Positions 27,209 to 35,657 of a stretch of DNA of 64,000 nt are shown piece after piece (positions within the stretch are counted from its first letter, which is position 1; each line of letters begins with the position of its first letter). Made by a program: the position numbers and the translations under genes. This stretch comes from Hymenobacter sublimis (GTDB lineage: Bacteria; Bacteroidota; Bacteroidia; Cytophagales; Hymenobacteraceae). The stretch lies in assembly GCF_023101345.1 (NCBI RefSeq), contig NZ_CP095848.1, forward strand, positions 3,436,001-3,500,000, given 5' to 3'. Under the pieces are notes generated by a model that saw only the letters and a program-made list of their open reading frames with translations, made no database searches and was not told the DNA's origin.

Positions 27209-27395
27209 ATCACGGACTGAGCCGGATTCTTCGGGTTAAATGGCTTCTGTCCTACTTTTGAGCCAGTTATCGGCTCAATAAAAAAGACGCTCCTTGACGG
27301 GAGCGTCTTTTTTGTTTTCGTGAGACAACGTATGGCCAGAAAGAAGTCGAAACCGGTGTCCGTGTAACCTGAAGAATCCGCCTCAGTCCGTGATT
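27208..27395. repeat. Inverted repeat enclosing a terminator, joining two stop codons
   Basis: The 31-base arms (27208-27238 and 27365-27395) match at 29 positions and share CACGGACTGAG. The left arm begins at the last base of the upstream stop codon, and the right arm ends at the first base of the opposite gene's stop triplet. The centre holds a Rho-independent terminator. Confidence 0.8.
27280..27313. terminator. Bidirectional terminator
   Basis: A perfect 14-bp stem (27280-27293 with 27300-27313, arm AAAAAAGACGCTCC) has A and T tracts on both sides. It lies between convergent genes. Confidence 0.92.
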
Positions 27396-28279
27396 TAGCT
27401 CATTGAGGCCATTGCGTCCTTCCGTACCTTGGTGTTGCCTTCTTTGGAGTGCTTAAGATTTAGCTCGCCGGTGGGCTCCTGCTTTAAGTGGCTGGGCACT
27501 TCGTCGCCGTGCGGGCCCTTGGAAATTGTAACGCCGCCATCGACGTAGTAGGTAGCACCGGTAACGTAGCTAGCCTCATCGGAGGCCAAGAACAGGTACA
27601 CATTTGCCACTTCCTCGGGCGTTCCGCGGCGGCCAAGAGGTACGCCCTGCACCGTCAGCTTCTCCATTTTGGCATCCATTGGGCCGGTTTCCTTATGGGT
27701 CCAGGCGGTATCAATGGGGCCGGGGCCCACAATATTGGAGCGCACTCCAAACTTGGCCTGCTCCACGGCCACGCCCCGCTGGAAAGCGTGCACGAAGCCC
27801 TTGGTACCACCGTAAGGAGTGTTCTGCGGCTCGCCCATGTGGCCCGCTTCGGAACCCGCCGACACAATGTTACCGTGGGTCTTTTGCAGGTAGGGAATGG
27901 CGGCCCGGGTCATCATGAAGTTGGAATAAATATTATTCTTAATCATGTACTCGAACGCCTCCGTGGGGTATTTGTCGATGGTGGAGACGGTGGGGAAGGC
28001 GCCGGCATTATTAACCAGAATATCTAGTTTGCCGAACTCATCAATGGCTGCTTTCACGCAGGCTTCGGCGGTTTCCTCGTACGAAATGTCGCCGAGATAG
28101 CCGATAGCCCGGCCGCCCTCCGCCAGAATTTCGTCCACTACGTCGCGCACCGGGTCGTCGCCGAGGCCAACGACAACTACAGCCGCCCCCTCCCGGGCAA
28201 ATTTCTTGCTGATGGCTTCGCCTATGCCTGCGCCGCCGCCCGTTACAATGGCTACCTTATTTGCGAGTCTGCCGAACAT
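27395..28279 (-). CDS. SDR-family oxidoreductase
   Basis: 294-residue classical SDR: TGGGAGIG cofactor loop (14-21), VNNAGAFP, YGGTKGF (catalytic Tyr/Lys) and VTGATYYVDGGVTISKGPHG near the end. A ~30-residue hydrophilic tail follows the core (EPTGELNLKHSKEGNTKVRKD), longer than usual. The usual YxxxK is present as YGGTK, and the catalytic Ser is probably in SAGSEAGH. It resembles the glucose-dehydrogenase/3-oxoacyl-reductase branch; the substrate is unknown. Start ATG 28279. Confidence 0.9.
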   Translation of the reverse strand: MFGRLANKVAIVTGGGAGIGEAISKKFAREGAAVVVVGLGDDPVRDVVDEILAEGGRAIGYLGDISYEETAEACVKAAIDEFGKLDILVNNAGAFPTVSTIDKYPTEAFEYMIKNNIYSNFMMTRAAIPYLQKTHGNIVSAGSEAGHMGEPQNTPYGGTKGFVHAFQRGVAVEQAKFGVRSNIVGPGPIDTAWTHKETGPMDAKMEKLTVQGVPLGRRGTPEEVANVYLFLASDEASYVTGATYYVDGGVTISKGPHGDEVPSHLKQEPTGELNLKHSKEGNTKVRKDAMASMS

Positions 28280-28473
28280 AATAGGAAAGAAGAAAAGGTT
28301 GAAAAATAGAATGCAGGTACCTGGTTTAGCTGCAGCAGTTCATTTGCAGGTAGTTAGGTTGCATTTTGAACGACAGACCGGCTTCGGGGTTTCCGGACCA
28401 ACGGGTTGGGGGTAGCGGTTTGGCCGCTGCTGGGCTGTCCGTCGTAGTACTTCCGGCCGTATTGCCCCAAATC

Positions 28474-29052
28474 ATGTACGACGCTGCCCCGCCCCTGCCT
28501 AGCCCTTCCGGCGCGCCTTTGCTGGCGGCGCGGCTTACCCTACGGCCTTATCTCCCCTCCGATGCTTCAGCCTTTTACCAGCTGATCCAGGATAATCGGC
28601 TTCGCCTCCGACCCGCCTTTCCGGCCCGGGAGGCCAGCGTGCAAACGCCCGCCGATGCCGGGCAGGTGCTGGCGCAGTTCCGGCAGGATTGGGCCGCGGG
28701 CCGGCTCTACGTGCTAGGCATCTGGCACACCGCTACTGGCCACTACCTCGGCGACATCAGCCTGAAACCCAATTGGACGGCTCCCGTCACGCTGGAAATT
28801 GGGTACTACCTCGCCGCCGCCGCCGAAGGCCACGGTTACGCCCGGGAGGCGCTAGCGGCGGTCGTGGAATTTGGGTTTGGCCCCTTGCGAGCGGCTCGTC
28901 TGCTTATTCGCTGCCGCGCCACCAACCCGCGCAGCTGCGCTGTGGCCGAGGCCGTGGGGTTTCAGCCCTTGGCTCCTCGTCCGCGCCCTTGGCCGTTACG
29001 GGCCCTGGCTTCCTCCGATATTCTATATTACTACCTAAAGCGCGAGCAGTAA
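28474..29052 (+). CDS. GNAT-family N-acetyltransferase (RimJ/RimL-like)
   Basis: 192 residues from ATG 28474 (MYDAAPPLPSP). The RimJ/RimL-type layout is visible: LTLRPYLPSDASAFYQLIQDN, LYVLGIWHTATGHYLGDISLK, LEIGYYLAAAAEGHGYAREALAAVV (acetyl-CoA loop) and CRATNPRSCAVAEAVGFQ. It probably acetylates a protein N-terminus or small amine. An in-frame frame extension upstream (28366) has no start-like features. Confidence 0.85.
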   Translation: MYDAAPPLPSPSGAPLLAARLTLRPYLPSDASAFYQLIQDNRLRLRPAFPAREASVQTPADAGQVLAQFRQDWAAGRLYVLGIWHTATGHYLGDISLKPNWTAPVTLEIGYYLAAAAEGHGYAREALAAVVEFGFGPLRAARLLIRCRATNPRSCAVAEAVGFQPLAPRPRPWPLRALASSDILYYYLKREQ

Positions 29053-29097
29053 CGCAGGAAATTAGCAGGCAATGGTCCAGCTTTGAGGCTTAGCTGG

Positions 29098-30279
29098 CTA
29101 ATCGTTCGCGCGCTTGAGCGTGGTCAGCAGAAAGCTCTGGTTGAAGTTCAGGTAGAGCGCAAAGGAGAAGTCGAACAGCCCGTTGTTTAAGTCATACAGC
29201 GGCTCGAAGCGCGTAGTCAGCGTCACGTTCCCCGGCAGGCGGTAGTCGCGCAGCACCCGCAGAATCAACAGTTGCCGCTGTTTTTCGATGTAGTCGGGGT
29301 CGGCCACGGATACTGAGACAGATTGATACAGCCGCCCACCTATGGGGGAAATGTAGCCGCTACCCTGCCAGTACGCGAGCTGCAGGTTGGAGAGGCGCGT
29401 ATCGAGCCCGGCGTTCAGGTACAGGCCGGTGCCGCTGGCAAACGGGAGTACGCGGGTAAAAGAGTAATCGGTGAAGTAGGTAACATACCCATCGAAATGC
29501 GCGGCTTGCACCAAATGGTAAGGCAATGCCCGCCGGACCCGTACCCCGGTTGCCAAGTTGAACAGGGTTTGCAAGGGCTTATCGATGGTATCGAGCTGGC
29601 CACCGCGGTGGGTGGCCGTAAACTGAAACGGCAGCTTTAGCAACCAACCGGTCGAGTCTCCTAGCAGGGTGCGCTCAGCACTGAGGCCGCCGGCTACCTC
29701 TTCCTGAAAGTTGCTGAACCGGTATTGCTGCCGCTCCCAGTTCACCCAGGCATCAAGGCGCGACCGGGGCGTTTGGTACTGGTACTGCACGCCTTCTTCC
29801 AAGCGGTTCGTTATTACCCGCTCAAAGTCAAACATCGGCTCGATGTAGCCATGATTCAGATGCCCTTCCAAGTTACCGAAAATCAGGTTGTGGTAGCCTT
29901 GCCGGTACTTAAGCGTGAACAGGGGCCGCACCTGCCGGAGCCGGGGCGTGCCGTAGTCTTTCCACAGGAACACCCCGGCCTCCAGTCGCAGATTGGCCGA
30001 CGGAAAATACACCAGCCGGGGCGCCAGCTGGGCCCCGAAATAGGTAAGACCCGGATCAATTTTGTTGAAGTACTCGTTGTCCTTGTTGAATAGAAACCCT
30101 TGCACATCGAGGCGCAGCTGCCGCTCGTAGGCGGGCCCCACGGGCAACGTGTACTGAAATGCCCGGTTGTCGAGCTGGGCCCACCCCACAGATATGTTGC
30201 CTAGCCCGGCTACCAACGTCAGTATCAGGATGGTAGAAAAGCGCGTGTTTCCCAAAAATTTTAGCACCGGAAAATTCAC
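29098..30279 (-). CDS. Putative outer-membrane barrel protein
   Basis: 393 residues with an N-terminal signal-like segment (ILILTLVAGLGNISVGWA). The rest alternates aromatic beta strands (LRLDVQGFLFNKDNEYF, LRLEAGVFLWKDYG, YQYQTPRSRLDAWVNWERQQYRF, LYLNAGLDTRLSNLQLAYWQGSG, FDFSFALYLNF). This pattern is typical of large Bacteroidota outer-membrane barrels of unknown function. It is divergent from recA with a ~180-base gap, in which I see no exact promoter match. Confidence 0.7.
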   Translation of the reverse strand: MNFPVLKFLGNTRFSTILILTLVAGLGNISVGWAQLDNRAFQYTLPVGPAYERQLRLDVQGFLFNKDNEYFNKIDPGLTYFGAQLAPRLVYFPSANLRLEAGVFLWKDYGTPRLRQVRPLFTLKYRQGYHNLIFGNLEGHLNHGYIEPMFDFERVITNRLEEGVQYQYQTPRSRLDAWVNWERQQYRFSNFQEEVAGGLSAERTLLGDSTGWLLKLPFQFTATHRGGQLDTIDKPLQTLFNLATGVRVRRALPYHLVQAAHFDGYVTYFTDYSFTRVLPFASGTGLYLNAGLDTRLSNLQLAYWQGSGYISPIGGRLYQSVSVSVADPDYIEKQRQLLILRVLRDYRLPGNVTLTTRFEPLYDLNNGLFDFSFALYLNFNQSFLLTTLKRAND

Positions 30280-30462
30280 CTAAACTCAACGAATTTTTTT
30301 AGCATTGTGGGCACAAAATATAGCTCAGCCGCGTTACTACTAGCCGACCCGAAAAGGGCCCGGCATGGTAGCCTGAGCCGGCCTGCTGCGCACCTATGTG
30401 AGCCGGCCAAAAAGGGCTACATTCACCAAACCTAAGCATTTCCAAACAACCCCTCCTATAGT

Positions 30463-31554
30463 ATGGCTGCAACCACTGACAAGGCCGTCAACGCCAATGC
30501 CGAGAAAATGAAAGCTCTCCAGCTGACCCTGGATAAGCTAGACAAGAACTACGGCAAAGGCACCGTAATGAAGCTCAGCGACAACAAGGTGATGGACGTC
30601 GAGGTCATCAGCACCGGTTCGCTGGGTTTGGATATTGCCCTGGGTGTAGGCGGCTTGCCTAAAGGCCGCGTCGTAGAAATCTACGGCCCGGAATCGTCAG
30701 GTAAAACCACGCTAACGATGCACGCCATTGCCGAAGCCCAGAAAAAGGGTGGCATTGCGGCCTTCATCGACGCCGAACACGCCTTCGATCCGCTGTACGC
30801 CAAGAAGCTCGGCATCGACACCGAAAACCTGCTCATCGCCCAGCCCGACAACGGGGAGCAAGCCCTGGAAATTGCCGATCAGCTGATTTCCTCGGGTGCC
30901 ATCGACATCATCGTTATTGACTCGGTAGCGGCTCTGGTACCGAAAGGCGAACTGGAAGGCGACATGGGTGACTCCAAGGTAGGTCTGCACGCCCGTCTGA
31001 TGTCGCAGGCTCTGCGTAAGCTTACCGGCACCATCAACAAGACCAACTGCCTGTGCATTTTCATCAACCAGCTGCGGGAAAAAATCGGAGTTATGTTCGG
31101 CTCGCCCGAAACGACTACCGGTGGTAACGCCCTGAAGTTCTACGCCTCGGTTCGTCTCGACATCCGTCGGATCGGCCAGATCAAGGAAGACAAGGACAAC
31201 GTGACCGGTAACCGCACCAAAGTGAAGGTGGTGAAAAACAAGGTAGCGCCGCCCTTCAAGGTGATTGAGTTCGACATTATCTACAACGAAGGCATTTCCA
31301 AAGTAGGCGAGATTCTCGACCTGGGCGTTGACATGGGCATTATTGCCAAGTCAGGCTCCTGGTTCTCCTACGATGGCAACCGCCTAGGCCAGGGCCGCGA
31401 GGGCGTGAAAACCATCCTCCAGGACAACCCCGACCTAGCCGACAAAATCGAGGCTCAGATCCGGGCCATGGTGAAAGGGGAGCCGGAAGCTGCTTTGGCC
31501 GCTATTCCGGAAGACCGCTCCACGGATGAGGACGATGATGCCGCTGACCTGTAA
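30463..31554 (+). CDS. recA: Recombinase RecA
   Basis: RecA forms the ATP-dependent filament for strand exchange and SOS signalling. Length 363. Motifs: N-terminal [22 protein letters not shown], Walker [10 protein letters not shown] (75-83), [10 protein letters not shown], Walker [11 protein letters not shown], loop 2 ([31 protein letters not shown]) and an acidic C-terminus ([14 protein letters not shown]). Single gene with a strong terminator; no recX is adjacent. Confidence 0.99.
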   Translation: MAATTDKAVNANAEKMKALQLTLDKLDKNYGKGTVMKLSDNKVMDVEVISTGSLGLDIALGVGGLPKGRVVEIYGPESSGKTTLTMHAIAEAQKKGGIAAFIDAEHAFDPLYAKKLGIDTENLLIAQPDNGEQALEIADQLISSGAIDIIVIDSVAALVPKGELEGDMGDSKVGLHARLMSQALRKLTGTINKTNCLCIFINQLREKIGVMFGSPETTTGGNALKFYASVRLDIRRIGQIKEDKDNVTGNRTKVKVVKNKVAPPFKVIEFDIIYNEGISKVGEILDLGVDMGIIAKSGSWFSYDGNRLGQGREGVKTILQDNPDLADKIEAQIRAMVKGEPEAALAAIPEDRSTDEDDDAADL

Positions 31555-31577
31555 GACTTCCTTGAAGTCTGTTTTTG

Positions 31578-31612
<35 letters not shown>

Positions 31613-31723
31613 GGCTTGGCAGTCAGGGTGCTAGGCTGGACTGTAGCGCGGCTATGAAGCCGGCGAAAGCAAGGCCGGCGGCTACCTGCTCAGACGAGCT
31701 ACTGTTTTCATACTGGCTATTTC

Positions 31724-31751
31724 TTGTGCTGTTATAATCCGATTATCTTTG
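31724..31751 (+). promoter_or_regulatory. Bacteroidota promoter of the DUF3108 gene
   Basis: TTG at 31724-31726, 17 bases, then TATCTTTG (31744-31751), an exact TAnnTTTG. The start codon lies 52 bases downstream. Confidence 0.6.
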
Positions 31752-31803
31752 CTGGCACCCCATTTGAGTAGGCACCGGCTACACCCTTATTCGCCGCTTT
31801 TAC

Positions 31804-32634
31804 ATGATTCGCCGCTGGCTTTTGTTTCCTGTACTTGCGCTGCCGTTGGCAGCGGTCCTGACTGCTTTTGGCCCTTCTTCCGAACCGACGCGCACGGTCC
31901 CGAACTCTAGCTTTGAGCGCGGGGAAGTACTTCAATATAAAGTGCACTATGGGCTCATCAACGCGGCCGAGGCCACGATTGAGGTAGACGACGCCGTGCA
32001 CCGCATTAATGAGCGGCCCTGCTACCGGGCTACCGTTACTGGCCGCACCCTGGGCTCTTTCGATTATTTCCTGCGGATTCGGGATACCTGGCGCTCCTAC
32101 ATCGATACTACCAGCATCCTACCCCAGCGCTTCTTCCGCAACATTGAGGAGAAGAGTTACCGCAAGCGCGAAACCATAGACTTCGACCACCAGCGCGACA
32201 TTGTCAACGTGGAAAGTCATAAGAAGGACAAGAACGACGTAAAGAAGGGCACGTTCAAAACGCCCAATAACGTCCAGGACCTAGTCAGCGGCTTTTACTT
32301 CCTGCGCACGCTCAACTACGACCAGCGCCGGCCCGGGGAAGTAATCAAGGTTCAGGGGTTCTTCGACAACGACGTCTTTAACATGGATGTCATCTACAAG
32401 GGCCGGGAAACGGTGGAAACCAAAGCGGGCGTCATCCGCGCCATTCGCTTGGTTCCGAAAATGCCCAGCAACAAGCTCTTTAAAGGAGAAAACGCCATTT
32501 CGGTGTATCTCTCCGACGACCGGAACAAAGTGCCGGTACTAATTCAGGCGGAAATGTTCGTGGGCTCCGTAAAGGTGGACATGTACAAGTACAAAGGCCT
32601 CCGAAACCGGCTGAATCTGGTGGCAACAAACTGA
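31804..32634 (+). CDS. DUF3108 domain periplasmic protein
   Basis: 276 residues, signal peptide (MIRRWLLFPVLALPLAAVLTA), then a DUF3108-like beta-rich body: GEVLQYKVHYGLINAAEATI, FFRNIEEKSYRKRETIDFDH, DLVSGFYFLRTLNY, VKVQGFFDNDVFNMDVIYKGRET, ISVYLSDDRNKVPVLIQAEMFVGSVKVDM. The domain is widespread, of unknown role and usually periplasmic. It has its own promoter and terminator. Confidence 0.88.
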   Translation: MIRRWLLFPVLALPLAAVLTAFGPSSEPTRTVPNSSFERGEVLQYKVHYGLINAAEATIEVDDAVHRINERPCYRATVTGRTLGSFDYFLRIRDTWRSYIDTTSILPQRFFRNIEEKSYRKRETIDFDHQRDIVNVESHKKDKNDVKKGTFKTPNNVQDLVSGFYFLRTLNYDQRRPGEVIKVQGFFDNDVFNMDVIYKGRETVETKAGVIRAIRLVPKMPSNKLFKGENAISVYLSDDRNKVPVLIQAEMFVGSVKVDMYKYKGLRNRLNLVATN

Positions 32635-32644
32635 TGCTTTTGTG

Positions 32645-32678
32645 AAGCGGCTCCCGTTGGGGGCCGCTTTTCTTTTTT
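32645..32678 (+). terminator. Terminator after the DUF3108 gene
   Basis: An 11-bp stem AAGCGGCTCCC (32645-32655) with 32659-32669 (one G-T pair), three-base loop, then a T-rich tract to 32678. Confidence 0.8.
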
Positions 32679-32898
32679 AGTGCTCTTCTCAGTCCGACTT
32701 CTTTCTACCTGATGCAGACTACCTTAGCTTCCCGACGTCGTCCTACCTTGCTGCCGCCCCGGCCGGTTGCTTCCCCGGTTGCTCCCAAGCCGGCAGTTTC
32801 CCTGGTCGACTTCGTGTGGCCGATTCCGCTGCCGGCGCCCTCGTCACCCCGGGCCGCTGGTAATGAAAACGTAATACGCCGGGCCCGGCGACCGGCGG

Positions 32899-32906
32899 TA
32901 CTTTTG
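32899..32906 (+). promoter_or_regulatory. Likely promoter -7 box of the response regulator gene
   Basis: TACTTTTG matches TAnnTTTG exactly, 39 bases before the GTG start at 32946. No clear -33 box is seen. Confidence 0.4.
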
Positions 32907-32945
32907 TCTTCGCGCATTCTGTTTTACCCCAAACCACCTTGTCCT

Positions 32946-33647
32946 GTGCAGCCAACCGTCACCCCCAACGCGTACAAAATCCTGGTAGTCGATGACGATC
33001 CGGACATCGTGGAACTGCTGGAGTACAACCTGCGCAAGGAAGGCTACGAGGTAGCCAGCGCCCCCGACGGCCGCAAGGCCCTGGAAGTAGCCCCGCAATT
33101 CGGCCCCGACATTATTCTGCTAGACGTGATGATGCCCCACCTGGATGGCATTGCCGCCTGCCGCCAGCTCCGGGAGTTACCCCGCTTCAAAGACACGTAC
33201 ATTATCTTCCTAACGGCCCGGGCCGAGGAGTTTTCGGAGGTGGCCGCGTTTGAGGCCGGCGCCGACGACTTTATTGCCAAGCCCATTAAGCCCCGGGCCC
33301 TGCTCAGCCGCTTAGCCGCCTTCGTGCGCCGCGACAAAGACCCGCAAGTGCAGCTGGATACCATCGAAATTAACGGGCTCAAGATTGACCGCACGGGTTT
33401 TGCCGTTTTCCAGGAGGGCCGGAAGATTACGCTGCCCAAAAAGGAGTTTGAATTACTGGCGTTTTTGGCCGCTTCACCCCACAAAGTATTCGGCCGCGAC
33501 GAGCTGCTCCAGAACATTTGGGGTAACGACGTATTCGTGCTAGCCCGCACCGTGGACGTGCACGTGCGCAAAGTCCGGGAGAAAGTCGGCGACCATCATA
33601 TTCAAACCATCAAAGGTGTCGGCTACAAGTTTAATACAGACAACTAA
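32946..33647 (+). CDS. Response regulator, OmpR/PhoB type
   Basis: 233 residues from GTG 32946. Receiver domain: VVDDDPD, phosphoacceptor Asp60 in ILLDVMMPHLDG, a Thr/Ala switch (FLTARAEE) and the conserved Lys in AKPIKPR. The winged helix is at ~135-230 (KKEFELLAFLAASP, RTVDVHVRKVREKVG, IKGVGYKF). The open frame runs back to 32712, but those 78 residues are Pro/Arg-rich and contain a promoter box, so they are left out. The cognate kinase follows. A perfect 31-bp hairpin sits between the two genes. Confidence 0.93.
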   Translation: MQPTVTPNAYKILVVDDDPDIVELLEYNLRKEGYEVASAPDGRKALEVAPQFGPDIILLDVMMPHLDGIAACRQLRELPRFKDTYIIFLTARAEEFSEVAAFEAGADDFIAKPIKPRALLSRLAAFVRRDKDPQVQLDTIEINGLKIDRTGFAVFQEGRKITLPKKEFELLAFLAASPHKVFGRDELLQNIWGNDVFVLARTVDVHVRKVREKVGDHHIQTIKGVGYKFNTDN

Positions 33648-33740
33648 GTGAGCTGGTGAAATGGTGAGGTTGATGTTCCGCTAGCCCACTTGCGCAGTGT
33701 GTGCAGGTAGAACATCAACCTCACCATTTCACCAGCTCAC
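33648..33740. repeat. Perfect 31-bp inverted repeat between response regulator and kinase
   Basis: The arms 33648-33678 and 33710-33740 are exact reverse complements around a 31-base loop. The arm starts GTGAGCTGGTGAAATGGTGA and contains the repeated unit GGTGA; a further partial copy (GTGGTGAGCGA as its complement) follows at 33741-33756. The left arm starts directly after the response regulator stop codon. Confidence 0.92.
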
Positions 33741-33759
33741 TCGCTCACCACTTCACCCC

Positions 33760-34845
33760 ATGCGGTTTACGGTTTCCTCGCGCGCTATTGCCGTTATCCT
33801 GTCCTTGCTGGTAGCGGCCGTGCTGACCACCTTGGTATGGGTGGCGCCTACCCTGCCCATGCGCGAAGGAGTTTTAGCAGCGGGCGTTACTATAGCAGCG
33901 TGCTTTCTGCTGCTGTACTTAATGTTTGAGGCCCTGATTTTCCGGGAAATCAACACCCTGTACGAAGGGCTGGAGCACATCAAGCGCAAGGAATTTCGAC
34001 GCATGTCGAACAAATTTCTGTTTCGGCCGGAACCACTCAAGCGCATGCGCGACGAGATTCTGGACATGGCCCAGCGCAAGCAGCAGGAAATTGACGAACT
34101 CAAGCGCCTGCAAGTGCTACGGCGAGAGTTCCTGGCCGATGTATCGCACGAGCTGAAAACGCCGATTTTTGCGGCCCAGGGCTTTGTGCATACTATTCTT
34201 GATGACGAGGATATTGACGAGCACACCCGCAAGAAATTTCTCCAGAAAGCCGCCACCAGCCTCGACGCCTTAGATTCTCTGGTGCAGGACTTAGTCACTA
34301 TTTCCCAGCTCGAGAAAGGGGTGGTGCGCATGCGCCGCCAGGTGTTCGATATTTCGCAGCTAGTGCGCGACATTTTCGAGCAGCTGGAACTGAAGGCCGC
34401 CCGGCGCAACGTTACGCTGGCGCTGGCGCCGCCGCTGCCGAACGCCGAAACTCGCGTGTTGGCCGACCGGAACCGTATTCGGCAGGTTCTGATTAACCTG
34501 ATTGACAACGCCATTAAGTACGGCCGCGAAAATGGCCACGTCACGGTAGCCGTAGCGGAAAGCGGCAAAGGGGTACGTATTAGCGTGCAGGACGACGGCG
34601 AAGGTATTCCGAAGCAGCACCATAACCGCATTTTCGAGCGTTTCTACCGCATCGACAAGAGCCGCAGCCGCGAGTCGCGGGAGGCGGGCGGCTCGGGTCT
34701 GGGCCTAGCCATCAGTAAGCACATTGTGGAGGCGCACCGCTCCACCATCCGGGTGCACAGCGAGGTAGGCCAAGGTACTACCCTAGAGTTCAAGCTGCCC
34801 AAGCCCCGGGCCGCGGCTGCGGCGCTGGCTGCAAATGCCACCTAA
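33760..34845 (+). CDS. Sensor histidine kinase, PhoR type
   Basis: 361 residues from ATG 33760. Two membrane helices (residues 8-30 and 38-58) have almost no periplasmic loop. A cytoplasmic coil follows (EINTLYEGLEHIKRKEF), then the dimerisation domain with phosphorylated His130 in FLADVSHELKTPI. The catalytic domain carries the N box NLIDNAIKYG, DDGEGIP, an F box (RIFERFYRIDKSRSR) and GGSGLGLAIS. With so little outside the membrane it probably senses the membrane or an intracellular signal. Partner of the response regulator just upstream. Confidence 0.93.
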   Translation: MRFTVSSRAIAVILSLLVAAVLTTLVWVAPTLPMREGVLAAGVTIAACFLLLYLMFEALIFREINTLYEGLEHIKRKEFRRMSNKFLFRPEPLKRMRDEILDMAQRKQQEIDELKRLQVLRREFLADVSHELKTPIFAAQGFVHTILDDEDIDEHTRKKFLQKAATSLDALDSLVQDLVTISQLEKGVVRMRRQVFDISQLVRDIFEQLELKAARRNVTLALAPPLPNAETRVLADRNRIRQVLINLIDNAIKYGRENGHVTVAVAESGKGVRISVQDDGEGIPKQHHNRIFERFYRIDKSRSRESREAGGSGLGLAISKHIVEAHRSTIRVHSEVGQGTTLEFKLPKPRAAAAALAANAT

Positions 34846-34853
34846 GAAGTAAG

Positions 34854-34861
34854 TACCTTTG
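34854..34861 (+). promoter_or_regulatory. Possible -7 box for the pseudouridine synthase gene
   Basis: TACCTTTG matches TAnnTTTG and ends 10 bases before the ATG at 34872. If used, the mRNA would have almost no leader. No -33 box is visible. Confidence 0.35.
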
Positions 34862-34871
34862 CAGCTCTTAT

Positions 34872-35585
34872 ATGAAGCTGCCCCATTTCACTGACCTGAT
34901 TCTGTTTGAGGACGAGGACTTCGTCATCATCAACAAGCCCCCTTTCTTGGCCACGCTCGACGAGCGGTTTGGCGGGGCGCAGAACATCCTACGCCTAGCG
35001 CGGGAGCACTACGACGATATTCAGGCCTGCCACCGCCTCGATAAAGAAACCAGCGGGGCCTTGGCCCTGGCCAAAAACCCGGCGGCCTACCGCCACCTGG
35101 CCATGCAGTTCGAAAACCGCGAGGTAAAAAAAGTGTACCACGCCGTAGCCTGGGGCGTGCACGACTACGATGGCCTGCGCGTGGATCGCAGCATTGAAAC
35201 CACCACCAAGGGTAAGGCGCGCCTGGCATACAAGGGCAAGCCGGCCGTAACGCTGGTGCGCACGCTGGAAGCCTACGCCCGCCACACGTTGCTGGAATGC
35301 CAGCCTATTACCGGCCGCATGCACCAGATCCGGCTACACTTGGCGTACCTGCAGGCTCCCATCGTGGGCGATGGCATGTACGGCGGGGACGATTTCTACT
35401 TGTCGTCGCTCAAGAAGAAGTTTAACATGAAGCAGGGCGAGGATGAGCAGCCGTTTATTAAGCGGTTTGCCCTGCACGCCGCCCAGCTTACCTTCGCCAA
35501 AATGGATGGTGAGCAAGTAACCATTGAGGCCCCCTACCCCAAGGATTTTCGGGTGCTAGTCGATACGCTTCGGCAATATCAGTAG
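34872..35585 (+). CDS. RluA-family 23S rRNA/tRNA pseudouridine synthase
   Basis: 237 residues. It isomerises uridine to pseudouridine in RNA. Catalytic Asp57 is in HRLDKETSG, with surrounding motifs ILFEDEDFVIINKPP, KKVYHAVAWG, CQPITGRMHQIRLHL and VGDGMYGG. It lacks an S4 domain, like RluA/TruC-type members; a close RluC/RluD relationship is possible. The RNA site cannot be predicted from sequence alone. Confidence 0.92.
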   Translation: MKLPHFTDLILFEDEDFVIINKPPFLATLDERFGGAQNILRLAREHYDDIQACHRLDKETSGALALAKNPAAYRHLAMQFENREVKKVYHAVAWGVHDYDGLRVDRSIETTTKGKARLAYKGKPAVTLVRTLEAYARHTLLECQPITGRMHQIRLHLAYLQAPIVGDGMYGGDDFYLSSLKKKFNMKQGEDEQPFIKRFALHAAQLTFAKMDGEQVTIEAPYPKDFRVLVDTLRQYQ

Positions 35586-35603
35586 TCGTGGCACTACTAG
35601 TTG

Positions 35604-35639
35604 AAAAAGAGCGGCCCCGTAATTGGGGCCGCTCTTTTT
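35604..35639. terminator. Bidirectional terminator
   Basis: A perfect 15-bp stem AAAAAGAGCGGCCCC (35604-35618) with 35625-35639, between convergent genes. Confidence 0.93.
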
Positions 35640-35657
35640 ATTTGTTAGCTGGTAGCC

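Noticed and set aside
32712..32945. 78-residue N-terminal extension of the response regulator
   Set aside because: Pro/Arg-rich, contains an exact promoter box, and family length is met from GTG 32946.
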